From Euperipatoides rowelli (taxonomy: Eukaryota; Onychophora; Udeonychophora; Euonychophora; Peripatopsidae): a stretch of 11,351 nucleotides of DNA. Numbering within the stretch: position 1 is the stretch's first letter; every line of letters starts with the position of its first letter. The stretch lies in the NCBI GenBank assembly GCA_003024985.2, contig PXIH01S0014407.1; one strand, 5' to 3'. The notes beneath the pieces are model-generated. The model had not been told where the DNA came from, ran no database searches, and worked only from the letters and a program-made list of their open reading frames with translations. Shown piece by piece: positions 1 through 7,705 of this stretch. A program made the position numbers and the translations under genes.

Positions 1-500
1 GTTTTTTTATGTTATTTGCATTACTTTTAATTTTATATAGCGGAATAGTCTTATAAATGAATTGTTCTATAATTCTCATTAACCATTGATAATCATGATC
101 AAAGTATAAAAAATCATTAAAAAACACAGAAAGATCAATAGCATTCAACATTACATTTAGTTGATCAGACACAAGTACTACCAATGGCGAACTTTTTAAA
201 AGAAAAGAAATTAAGAACATTACCAAAAGAATAATGACTGTTTGTTAGAACTTATTAAAATATTGGTAAATGAAATCCAAATTTCATCAGAAGAGAACTC
301 TAGCTATACAGTAACCAGAGGACAATTAATAAAAGTAATCCGAAGGAAACTAATAAACAGAAGCAAGGTAAAACACGGAAATCTAAAATGAAACGCAAAA
401 GATCGCAACGTTCAAAACTGGCAGAAATACTAAGAAATCATTTTGAAATAATTACCAAAAGAAACTCCAATAAAACTCCGCACAAACTGTAATTTTTTTT
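1..500. other. Region of weak, unassigned coding potential
   Basis: Two open stretches are visible here and I do not recognise either. On the minus strand a frame is open from an ATG at 220-218 to the window edge (73 codons). It begins MFLISFLL, a hydrophobic start that could be a signal or membrane segment, and continues with an acidic and aromatic stretch (DFLYFDHDYQWLM). Just upstream on that strand, near 240-250, lies a branch-point and acceptor-like TTCTAACAAACAG. On the plus strand, 215-391 is open for 58 codons with no ATG. It holds a lysine- and arginine-rich part (RGQLIKVIRRKLINRSK), and another basic frame follows up to a stop near 492. In DNA this AT-rich, open stretches of this size are expected a few times by chance in 11 kb, so these may be exons, an old element relic, or nothing. 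Confidence 0.15.
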
Positions 501-960
501 CCTCAAGAGAAAGGGATAATGTAGTACTATATTGGAGTATTGTTAATTATGTAATTTATATACCACAAGTATATTACAGTATCACATACGTATATACTGT
601 ATACCATATACTGTACATGCATTCCTTAGCTAATGTTCGATTGCTCCTTTTGTCATTCCATGTTCAGACTGAAGGGTAAAGACCTGTAAAGCCGTTTATA
701 GCAATTAGAATAAACCATTCTTTTAATCTATTTTAGTTTTTGTGTATCAGTTAAGGATATAAATACGTATATTTATACCTCTGAAATATCACTTTCCATT
801 ATGCTGTAGGCTACTTAGCTAAAATTATTTCTAATAGTTTTAGTTATTTTATTATGTAAATCAGCTTTCAGTAAAGCAGTGGTGTGAACAAACTGATTTT
901 CTAATTAAAGTAGTTTATGAATGTCGATTTCAACTTCATTAATTTATGTGTATTTTTGTA
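501..960. other. AT-rich sequence without a gene
   Basis: No supportable gene or element is visible. The stretch 580-620 is rich in overlapping TATACTGTA and TACGTATA words that form short palindromes. The same TATACTGTA word recurs at 10601 and at the right window edge, and may simply reflect local composition. Confidence 0.5.
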
Positions 961-976
961 AAAAAAAAAAAAAAAG
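960..976 (+). repeat. Poly(A) tract
   Basis: This is a run of about 16 adenines following TATTTTTGT. It could be the tail of an old retroposon, but there is no recognisable body upstream and no target duplication was found, so only the homopolymer itself is called. Confidence 0.6.
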
Positions 977-1433
977 GTTAATTAATCAATTTGTTATATT
1001 CTTCTAAAATCCCAACAAAATTTGACTCTTATACCAATATTTATCAAAATATAAAAACCTGAATGACATCACGTCTATATTTTTGCCAGAGAAATCTGGT
1101 GAGGATAGTGTTAACAAGTTAACAGTTATCAAGAGCAGTAATAGCCTATCACTTTCATTACTAGCTATCTTAGTTGCAGCCTGCAACCTTAGGCTATATT
1201 TTTATGATAAACATTGTTAGCTTTCTGCCTTACATACGGTATTTAAACAATTTTACCTTTCAGTTGTATTGGTTCTATAACTTGTATTGTTAAAAATTGC
1301 AAAAGTTTTCGGAAAAACATGTCTACTTTTTTTTTCATTACTAAAGAATGGGCTTTAATTGATTTGTAGATCCAATTTGTTCGTGAATTAAAATTAATTG
1401 TTATGAATTTAAAAAGAGTAGTATCACATCATT
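977..1433. other. AT-rich sequence without a gene
   Basis: No gene is supported. A perfect short palindrome lies at 1173-1187 (GTTGCAG, one base, CTGCAAC). A minus-strand open stretch at 1004-1186 has no recognisable protein character. Confidence 0.5.
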
Positions 1434-1470
1434 TTAATTTTCTTCAGACTGACGAGCAGCATCTCTGGCT

Positions 1471-1515
1471 CTAAAATAATAAATAATATACATTCCGTGA
1501 ATCACTTTCCGCCAT
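1471..1515 (-). other. TISU/YY1-like translation start, possible first exon
   Basis: On the minus strand the sequence ACAAAATGGCGGAAAG places an ATG at 1515-1513 inside a word close to the YY1 and TISU consensus (AANATGGCGGC). In animals that consensus marks start sites of many housekeeping genes with very short leaders. The frame reads MAESDSRN and then runs to a stop at 1471. A GT immediately after the AAT codon (GTATATT) could be a splice donor, which would make this a tiny first exon. No following exon could be identified with confidence; one overlapping open frame (1434-1661) ends RDAARQSEEN, which I do not recognise. The motif match is real, but a gene here is only a guess, and chance occurrence is possible. 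Confidence 0.2.
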
Positions 1516-1661
1516 TTTGTAAACATAAAGTAACATCTGCGACAGTTCAATCCTTTACAGACCAAATCAGATTGTGTATCGTGCTTTTGTTTTCTTAGTG
1601 TTAGTGAAGTGAATGAATTTATATAATAAACTGCTGCATATTTAACGGGTCGTGTAACCAT

Positions 1662-2868
1662 TAATGTACCTGAACTCTTAAATGCTTATGGGATATGTAG
1701 TGAGATTTTAGACTTGAGTTACATCAAAATGACGTAAGCATTAATTTTTTACTTTTTGTAAACAGAACAAACTTAGGAATTTTTATATGTTTAGGTAAAG
1801 TTTTCCAAATTGATGAATAAAAAATATCATTCATAAACCACTTTAAAAGAAAGAACTTCTGGTTACTTGTAATAAAGTTTATAACAAGTATCATATATGT
1901 ATCAAATTTGTTGTGATATAAGCTTAGTTAATATATTTTTAGGAATTTGGATTATTATTTTGCCTGTGTAATAAACACGAGTCTTGAAGCAGTTCTAATA
2001 AACAACTAATACTGTAGTTACTTTTACCAGTTTAAAAAATTATCAATATTAATGATGGAGACCAGAGTCTTGCTAAAATCTAACTATAAAGTATACAAAT
2101 TGCAATTTTTATTTTATTTTACATAAATTTCAATACAACAGATGAGCCGCCCTTAGGCTTTGCCTTTTCTTGCTATATCGGTAGCTACACCCCTGCAATA
2201 TATACCCATGGATACTGTATATTCACATACAATATATAAACACACACACAGTTCATATGGGTATTTGAATGAAAATAAAAATTTATTAATTACTATATTT
2301 TAATTATTATTTTTTACCATGTTTTAGCCTATTGTATTTGGCTTTAGATATTAAAAATTTATTACAACAGGAAGAAAATAAGTACAGTACAGCAGACATT
2401 TTTTTTTAATAAGCTAAAAAAAGAATTCAGAATTATCATATTACATTTTACTCATAATTAAAAATTATTATTTCTACATCATATGGTTTGCCATTGGTAA
2501 TAAAATTTGTAAATCCATTGAGATAAAGACATTAGTATTCATTATTGATAGAGAGAAATGGAAGTTATTCATTAAAAAAAAACTATTTATATATATATTT
2601 TTAATGATATCTTTTTACACTTGTTCTTTTTTTTTATCCCTCATATTTTAATGTATTGATTTTTATTAATAAGCATTAAGTAGATTAAATAACTAATTCT
2701 GTTCTAAAATCAACATAAAAATTTTATCTTTTAAAATTATATTGAATTAATAAGTAATGTATGTGCCTAATAAAAATAGCTATAAACCTACTGAAGTCTA
2801 AAAATCTTGCTGTTATCCATAGGCTTGTTTACACTTCGCAAATCGGATACAGTAAACATTTGTCAGAA
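1662..2868. other. AT-rich sequence without a gene
   Basis: About 1.2 kb with no recognisable coding sequence, element end or RNA gene. It contains a short (AC)5 run at 2241-2250, a TA-rich run around 2588-2600 and several A or T homopolymers. The segment at 2140-2220 is slightly richer in G and C (GCCGCCCTTAGGC) but has no identifiable function. Confidence 0.5.
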
Positions 2869-2876
2869 CATCACTC
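2869..2876 (+). repeat. Left target-site duplication of the hAT relic
   Basis: The octamer CATCACTC lies directly before the left inverted repeat and matches CGCCACTC after the right end at 6 of 8 positions. One of the two differences is CG versus CA, as expected from CpG decay. An 8-bp duplication is the hallmark of hAT transposons. Confidence 0.65.
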
Positions 2877-2891
2877 CAGGGGTGGATTTAG
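2877..2891 (+). repeat. hAT left terminal inverted repeat
   Basis: CAGGGGTGGATTTAG pairs with the reverse complement of 5021-5035 at 13 of 15 positions. Weaker G-rich similarity continues inward for about 30 bp. Confidence 0.7.
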
Positions 2892-3140
2892 AATTTTAGG
2901 GACCTTGGGCACAAAAAAATATGGGGGCGAGGTGTAGGAGTAGAGCTCTAGTGGAAATTCTTTTTTTTTTTTAAAAAAAATAATAAATTTGGAAATTTTA
3001 AAATCCAAAATTGTTTTCACTGCTAGAAACAATAGTCAGTTCCTGAGTAAATTGCTGCGGAAACCGACTACTTGTTCAGCATTGAAAAAAATTTTGCACT
3101 ACTTTCAGTAAATACTTTTTACTAATTGTAATTTGTATAG

Positions 3141-3189
3141 GATGATTCCAGCTAATAAAGATTTATCAATTTATTAAAGTTGGTAGTTA
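3141..3189 (+). repeat. Diverged direct repeat, copy 1, inside the hAT relic
   Basis: This segment shares the order GATGATTC-AGCTA, TTCAATTTATTA-AGTTG and TAGT with 3510-3554, allowing small gaps. Internal duplication within the element is the simplest reading. Divergence is high, so this is a moderate call. Confidence 0.4.
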
Positions 3190-3509
3190 TCTCTCATCTT
3201 AATATTGAAACTTTAATAGGCTAATGTAAAAAACTTTTGTCTCAAAGGGAAGTTAATCCTAAAAAATATTTTGGTATTTCTTTGTTGTATAACCTGAATG
3301 TAATAAATATTTATTATAATGCAGTATGGATTAATGGGGGTAAATAAATAAACAAACAAACACAGCTTTATGGAAATAAATATTAGGCTACCTTTGTGGC
3401 TTTTAAATGCAGTTTTTTTTTTCCAATGCCAGAAAAATTAACTTCCTCAGAGCAAACATTTTTACCCAATTTTTTTTTTTAAAAGTTATAAATTTTGTTT
3501 TAATATTAA

Positions 3510-3554
3510 GGTGATTCTAGCTACGCTTGTTCAATTTATTAGAGTTGATAGTCA
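3510..3554 (+). repeat. Diverged direct repeat, copy 2, inside the hAT relic
   Basis: This is the partner of 3141-3189, sharing the core TCAATTTATTA followed by GAGTTGATAGT in the same orientation. Confidence 0.4.
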
Positions 3555-4016
3555 GGGTTGAGGCTCCTCAAAATTTATTTGCACTAACTATGGATATACC
3601 ATACCAAAACTATTTTATTTATTTAAGGGTGGAGCCAGTTGGATTAAAAGGCCCAGCTATTTAAAAAGTGGATTTTCTTCCGGCCGGCTAATGTGTGTTG
3701 TGTATGGGTGAGGTGGTTAGCACAGTTCTGCGGAGCCCCTGAAAGCTGTTAGTTTTTAACGCTTTTAAATACTTAAAATTAGCTCTGCTGACACTTTAAA
3801 ATGTTGGAATTTAAAATAACTTACATAAGATACAAAAAGTTGTATACCGGTACATCAAAAATAAAATTTTCATATTTTTATACTTATGAAATTATTCATT
3901 TTTATTTTATAGGTTTATTTTTCATTTGTTGCATTTTATTTCACCCCTTTCAATACCACGTGAGCACTGACTTTATTTCAGTCCTGGATTTTTTAATGAT
4001 TGCTCTATAAAATGTA

Positions 4017-4085
4017 AAATGCTTTTACAAATTTTAATGTTTGACTGCTTNAAATGCTTTTACAAATTTTAATGTTTGACTGCTT
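4017..4085. repeat. Exact 34-bp duplication around a single N
   Basis: Positions 4017-4050 and 4052-4085 are identical over 34 bases, separated only by the N at 4051. Identical flanks around a one-base gap are what results when two contigs with overlapping ends are joined without merging. The true sequence probably has one copy. Confidence 0.85.
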
Positions 4086-4287
4086 ATACAAAAATGTTTT
4101 ACATTTATAATTTTTAAAATAATTTTACTATAAAATTTTGACAGGAAATAAAAAATTTAAAGACTGACTTTGAACTGTTTTTATTATCATTAATAATAAC
4201 TTGCTGTCAGGGGCACCACATCCTAACAGGGGCCCCGTGACCAGAAATCCAGGGCAAGGCCTGGTACCGCTAGCTTTTATATTTTTG

Positions 4288-4311
4288 ATTAAAATTTTTT
4301 TTTTTTTTTTT
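4288..4311 (+). repeat. Poly(T) tract
   Basis: This is a run of roughly 20 or more thymines inside the hAT relic. A second T run lies at about 4860-4877 and a shorter A run follows at 4965-4979. Confidence 0.7.
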
Positions 4312-4428
4312 TTGCTGTTGGAACATTTTTTAGGGTGTTAACGGCTACTTTTTTCTTTTTTGATTAGCTTTTTTATTTTTTATTTGTCCGTTAAGTATGG
4401 CATAACTATGTAGTTTGGTCATACACAT

Positions 4429-4478
4429 CCTCCCCCCCTGGCCCCCAGGACTACACCCCAACCAACCCTCCCCCCTTA
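4429..4478 (+). repeat. C-rich low-complexity tract
   Basis: This is a pyrimidine-rich block with C runs of 4 to 7 (CCTCCCCCCCTGGCCCCCAG and following). It is very unlike the AT-rich surroundings, and the opposite strand has four or more G runs that could fold as a G-quadruplex. It lies inside the hAT relic. Confidence 0.5.
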
Positions 4479-4800
4479 TGGGGAGCCTGCTTGCTGTATA
4501 AAAATCAAATCACAGGTTAATAGTATATGAATAATAGCATTATCACACACCCTATATTTATTCTCATTTAAATGACAAACTTATTTTTGCAGTGTGACTG
4601 GAAAAGTAAATCCAAAAGTTTGAAGAAAAGCCAAAGATAGATTACTTTTAAATTGTGCCAGTCTCTAGATAAGAACACTTAAATTTATTTATTTATTTTT
4701 TAAAAAAAATGGGGGGAGGTGAGAGTTGGGGGCCCCGTAGTTATCACTGACCAGCTGACGTTGCCAGTCCGACACTGGGTAGAGCACCTCAAAATTGGGG

Positions 4801-4857
4801 CTACTGATTAATGTTATTAACATGGATAAAACTAACTAAGGTCTGAGTATACCATAT
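4801..4857 (+). repeat. Tandem-like repeat, copy A, inside the hAT relic
   Basis: This copy shares with 4907-4965 the ordered words TTATTAACAT, GATAAA, AGGTCTG and ATACCATAT. Each copy is followed by a homopolymer run and then TTAGG and a G-rich block. The period is about 107 bp. A third, more decayed relative may lie at 3583-3605 (ACTAACTATGGATATACC). Confidence 0.6.
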
Positions 4858-4906
4858 AATTTTTTTTTTTTTTTTTTAGGGGTAGGGCCCATCAAGACTG
4901 GGGGGC

Positions 4907-4965
4907 CTCTAACTAATGTTTATTAACATTGATAAAGCTTACAAAAGGTCTGTGCATACCATATT
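4907..4965 (+). repeat. Tandem-like repeat, copy B, inside the hAT relic
   Basis: This is the partner of 4801-4857. It ends close to the right terminus, so the duplicated unit probably derives from subterminal sequence of the transposon. Confidence 0.6.
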
Positions 4966-5020
4966 AAAAAAAAAAAAAATTTAGGCGTGGGGTCTGGGCG
5001 CACGCCCATTGTGCCCCTTC

Positions 5021-5035
5021 CTAAATCCGACCCTG
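5021..5035 (-). repeat. hAT right terminal inverted repeat
   Basis: On the minus strand this reads CAGGGTCGGATTTAG, matching the left end at 13 of 15 positions. It is followed inward by GAAGGGGCACAATGGGC. Confidence 0.7.
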
Positions 5036-5043
5036 CGCCACTC
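5036..5043 (+). repeat. Right target-site duplication of the hAT relic
   Basis: CGCCACTC is the 8-bp partner of CATCACTC at 2869-2876 (6 of 8 identical). Confidence 0.65.
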
Positions 5044-5260
5044 GGAAAAACAAAACATTTGAGAAAACAATGCAGTTTTAAAATGCAATAAGTAGACTAT
5101 AGCCTATTGTATTATATTCTTCATATAGGCTAGTTATTTTTTCTAAATATACTAAAATCCCTCTAGTCCTAATTAATTGGGACCAAGCCCTGTTCGGACT
5201 GTGAAGTTTGGATTGTACGAAATCATCCATTTTTTTTTTTAAAAAAAAAGATCGACTAAA
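5044..5260. other. Non-coding sequence between the hAT relic and the hairpin
   Basis: No gene or element end was recognised. A slightly GC-richer part (5175-5215, GGGACCAAGCCCTGTTCGGA) precedes a T-run and A-run pair at 5231-5249 that can itself fold back. Confidence 0.4.
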
Positions 5261-5316
5261 TGGTAGGTCTGATATCTAGACGGTAGAGTACTAGCATCTA
5301 GATCTCAGACCTACCA
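5261..5316. repeat. Near-perfect 20-bp-arm hairpin
   Basis: The arms 5261-5280 and 5297-5316 are reverse complements at 19 of 20 positions, with a 16-base loop (CGGTAGAGTACTAGCA). The arms are of mixed composition (GGTAGGTCTGATATCTAGA), unlike the surrounding A/T runs, so chance folding is unlikely. The part TATCTAGACGGTAGAG resembles a tRNA D-arm and A-box (TAGCTCAGACGGTAGAG) with one base missing and one changed, but no B-box or T-arm follows, so I do not call a tRNA. It may be a small palindromic element, a tRNA-derived fragment or a precursor RNA hairpin. Confidence 0.7.
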
Positions 5317-5517
5317 AAAGTTCTTTAGCAAATTTTACAATTAAAAAAATATTTTTTGCACTGGATGGACTTCCAAAATCTTATTTTATAATCGGGGATT
5401 GGCAAATTATTTGTACAGCAATCAACTTTTTTTTTTTTCAAAATTGAAAGTATAAGCGAGCTACCATGAACAAATAAAAACGTCATCGCCAACATTGGTT
5501 AAGATGTATTTTATAAG
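5317..5517. other. Non-coding AT-rich sequence
   Basis: This is a short spacer between the hairpin and the tail of the minus-strand LINE. It contains several T runs and no recognised feature. Confidence 0.4.
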
Positions 5518-5545
5518 TTTTTTTTTTTTTAGGTTATTTCAGCAA

Positions 5546-5551
5546 TTTATT
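5546..5551 (-). terminator. AATAAA polyadenylation signal of the minus-strand LINE
   Basis: The hexamer AATAAA on the minus strand lies about 16 bases before a 13-base poly(A) tract, the normal distance for cleavage and polyadenylation. It marks the 3' end of the retrotransposed transcript. Confidence 0.65.
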
Positions 5552-5752
5552 TAACTTAACATGATTAAGTCTTAATAAGAACTTTTACATAAGAGGCAAG
5601 TTAGGCAACGTAGAGCTTTTATTACATTTAAAACATGCAAAAACAGAATAAACACTTCAAAAATATATCAATACAATTCAAAAATATAGTAAGAAAAAAT
5701 GGAAAGATAAAGAAGTTCAATTATTTATAACAAAATTAGTATATAAATATAT

Positions 5753-5851
5753 CTACATTTTTTTAAACAAATTAAATGGAGAAGCAGATACCAACTTAGA
5801 TGACAATTTGTTCCATATTTCACTACGATATTTTAAATTGATATCCTCTGA
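5753..5851 (-). pseudogene. LINE protein C-terminal tail (fragment)
   Basis: A 32-residue minus-strand stretch reads INLKYRSEIWNKLSSKL, then VSASPFNLFKKM and a stop. The IWN.L......A.S...FK pattern is the usual last motif of many LINE reverse transcriptase proteins (family knowledge). It lies in a different frame from the 5953-6190 fragment, with stops between, so the gene is broken. It is followed by about 220 bp of 3' UTR and the poly(A) tail. Confidence 0.6.
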
Positions 5852-5952
5852 GTCTCATATCTGTATTCATACAAAAATAAATTTTTATTTTCTAAAACAA
5901 GTATTTATTTATAGAAAAAATCATATCACCCCTTATATAACACAATTCGGGA

Positions 5953-6190
5953 TTAATTAAATAACATTTTTAATCTTTCACTATTATTCTTATTATAAAC
6001 CCATATATCTTTAGAAAATCTTCTAAATTGCTTCTCAAACTTATCCATTTCTTTTTTGTACAAATAAAATATTGATGTATAACAGTAATCATACATTGGG
6101 GTAATATAAGTAGTATATAACAAGTGAAAAGATTTCACTGAAAGATATCTTATTTTTTTCTTAATGAAATCAAATTTACTGTTAGCTTTC
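5953..6190 (-). pseudogene. LINE reverse transcriptase C-terminal region (fragment)
   Basis: The minus-strand frame reads RVKKANSKFDFIKKKIRYLS, then LLYTTYITPMYDYC, then YKKEMDKFEKQFRRFSKDIW. This order matches the region after the catalytic domain of LINE proteins, where the family pattern is roughly a KxLxFIRR-like helix, then Y..YI.PI.EYC..VW, then .KK..D.LE..QRRF.K.I. The usual tryptophan after the EYC-like motif is replaced (YTSIFY). The catalytic motifs are not present because the fragment begins downstream of them. The frame ends at 5953. Upstream of 6190 the similarity stops at a TTAA. An open frame could be written starting with a GTG at 6204, but that part probably belongs to other DNA. 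Confidence 0.68.
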
Positions 6191-6260
6191 TTAACCCTTT
6201 CCACTCCAAAGTCGACTCTCCATCAACAAATTTCAATTAGCAGTTCCACTCCAAAGTGAT
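6191..6260 (+). mobile_element. Possible piggyBac-like terminus at TTAA
   Basis: A TTAA at 6191-6194 is followed at once by CCCTTTCCACTCCAAAGTCG. PiggyBac-type transposons duplicate TTAA and their ends commonly begin with CCC (family knowledge). The LINE fragment on the left stops at the same TTAA. A 14-bp word, TTCCACTCCAAAGT, occurs twice (6199-6212 and 6244-6257), like a subterminal repeat. No matching opposite end (AGGGTTAA) was found in the window, so the element would be truncated, and the idea is tentative. Confidence 0.3.
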
Positions 6261-6398
6261 CAACTTTTTATCTCTCTAATTGAATAATTATTATAATTAT
6301 CAAACTTTCAAAAGATGCTGTTTTTTTTTTACTTTCAAAGACTCAACATATATTTGTCTTTAATTATCTCAAGAGATTTAAAAAAAAAATACTAATTT

Positions 6399-6619
6399 TC
6401 TACTATATAAAAGCGAAAATCTGTCCTCCTGTGATTCTGTCCTCCTGTCTTTCTATACAAATCCACAGTTTACAAGTGAGGATCGTGAAATTTTACTAAC
6501 GGGTGTATTAAAACACGGCAGAGGCAACTAAAAGCTTCTTTATCTTATCACTATAATTTATTGTAAGACACCTAATTTTATAAAAGGTTTTTTTAAAAAA
6601 AAAAAAAAAATTTTGCTAG
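6399..6619 (+). mobile_element. Helitron-like short element
   Basis: TCTACTATATAAAAGCGAAA closely matches the 5' end shared by many animal and plant Helitrons (TC, then TACTATATAAAA). It is followed by the TCTGTCCTCCTGT words often seen just inside such ends. A CTAG followed by T at 6616-6620 is a candidate 3' end (Helitrons end CTRR before T). A short fold-back (CCTAATTTTATAAAAGG, 6571-6587) and a T7/A7 pair lie upstream of it, but neither is the compact GC hairpin usually found 10-12 bases before the end. The base before the start is T rather than the preferred A. The 5' end is the convincing part; the 3' limit and the 221-bp size are tentative. No Rep/helicase coding is present. Confidence 0.5.
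6420..6448 (+). repeat. 13-bp direct repeat near the Helitron 5' end
   Basis: TCTGTCCTCCTGT occurs at 6420-6432 and 6436-6448, a 16-base period. Short repeats of this kind are common just inside Helitron 5' ends. Confidence 0.7.
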
Positions 6620-6932
6620 TTTAAATGAAAATCATCAAGTTTTAGTTAATTTTATGCATTGTATATTGAGCGCCAATGGCTGCTCGTTCTATTATTTGTT
6701 AAAAAAAATTTATTCATTTGTTTCAGTAGTTTGTTACTTTTTTATCATTCATTTCTACGATTTCATTGTTCTGCATAGTTTGGAACAATTTTTATATGGT
6801 TTAAGTGCGTAACTTGTCTGTGATTGCTGAAAGTACGATGCCATTAAATTATATATAGTGGCAAGTTTTTAAAAAACCTCAGGTTTAGATCGAGAAATGT
6901 TTTGCCTGATCTTTTGTGCAAGCATCAAATGA

Positions 6933-7705
6933 TTGTGGAAGGAATATATTCCCCATGTATTAGGAAAAGAGGATCAAGAGCTGGTAGTTCTTATTCAAGA
7001 GGGATGCAAATTTTATCACAAGAAATATGTCGCTGATTTGAAAAACCTAATAAAGGTAAATATTGATTTGACTATGTATTTATTGTCGACTATGTGCTAT
7101 TCTAACATCAGATCAATATATAACAAATTCAGTGAAGTTGAAGCTTTTATAAAGGATTCCGATGTGATTGTTGCATTTCTGAAACTTGGATAAAGGACAA
7201 TGACTTATTGGCTTTCGAGATTCAAGGCTTCAGTTCGTGTCATTGTATTAGAAAAGTGAAGTTAAGAAGAAAGGTGGCGGTGTTTTGGTCTACCTTAGGG
7301 ATGATATTTCAGTTTTATCTGTTAGAATACTAATGATGATGCGAATGAAGCACTAACAGTTAAATACCAAACTAATTATTTACCTCCAAAACATACCATG
7401 GATGGCCGTTATTGCGCTGTATTCCCCTCCGTGTAATCCTGTTGAAAACCAACTGATTGAGTATGTTAATATGGAAAGTGACAAGCTTCTTTCGTCCAAT
7501 GTTAATGGTCACATCGTTGTTGGTTGTGATTTCAATGATTTAAAGACTAATAGGATCAATGGTCGATGTGGTTTTAAACAAATTGTTGAGAAGCCAACAA
7601 TAAAGAACAGTTATCTAGATAAATGTTTTTATAATGGTTTTGTTCATTTTATTGTTCAAACACATGCCCCAATAGTGACAGCTGATCACAATTTTATCAC
7701 GTTTA
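6933..7705 (+). pseudogene. LINE endonuclease domain (EEP family), frameshifted
   Basis: The domain cuts genomic DNA to prime target-site reverse transcription. In order: CYSNIRSIYNKFSEVEAFI (frame from 6933), the classic NIRS start of LINE endonucleases; SETWIKDND (frame from 7178), holding the metal-binding glutamate; KKGGGVLVYLRDD (frame from 7267); AVIALYSPP, then VVGCDFND (near 7522-7540), holding the Asp and Asn of the GDFN motif; and finally TADHNFI (near 7681-7700), holding the terminal Asp-His pair, where the usual SDH has become ADH. So the key residues survive but lie in three frames. A 58-residue stretch before CYSNIRS (WKEYIPHVLGKEDQELV) is unrecognised and may be the start of the ORF or a linker from upstream. 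Confidence 0.8.

Larger units (their letters stand above)
2877..5035. mobile_element. hAT-type DNA transposon relic (non-autonomous)
   Basis: The 2159-bp segment is bounded by terminal inverted repeats that start with CAGGG: CAGGGGTGGATTTAG at the left, and CAGGGTCGGATTTAG on the opposite strand at the right (13 of 15 identical). An imperfect 8-bp duplication flanks it. CAG-initial ends and 8-bp duplications are typical of the hAT superfamily. The ends continue with further G-rich similarity (GGGCACAA just inside both ends). No reading frame resembles a transposase; the longest open stretch, 3801-4010, is low-complexity, so the element would have depended on an enzyme supplied in trans. The interior holds diverged direct repeats, GGGGCCCC blocks, C-rich and T-rich tracts and an assembly N. 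Part of the interior could be other elements inserted later. The boundaries are well supported; the superfamily assignment is inferred from end sequence and duplication length. Confidence 0.72.
5518..6190 (-). mobile_element. 3' end of a poly(A)-type LINE, minus strand
   Basis: Reading on the minus strand, about 670 bp hold the last part of a reverse transcriptase protein, a C-terminal segment, a 3' UTR, an AATAAA signal (5551-5546) and a 13-base poly(A) tail (5530-5518) about 16 bases later. The protein similarity appears to stop at a TTAA (6191-6194), so the upstream part was lost by 5' truncation or displaced by an insertion there. The tail type and protein differ from the plus-strand LINE at 6900-9910, so they are separate families. 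It is non-functional: only a fragment remains and it has stops and frame changes. Confidence 0.72.

Noticed and set aside
1004-1186. Minus-strand open frame of 60 codons
   Set aside because: No motif or exon signal; its length is within chance expectation.
3801-4010. Plus-strand open frame of 69 codons
   Set aside because: It is low-complexity and rich in F, Y, I and K, lies inside the hAT relic next to the assembly gap, and has no recognisable motif; it is expected by chance in AT-rich DNA.
5261-5316. Functional tRNA gene
   Set aside because: The D-arm-like part is imperfect, and no anticodon arm, T-arm or B-box (GGTTCGANTCC) follows.
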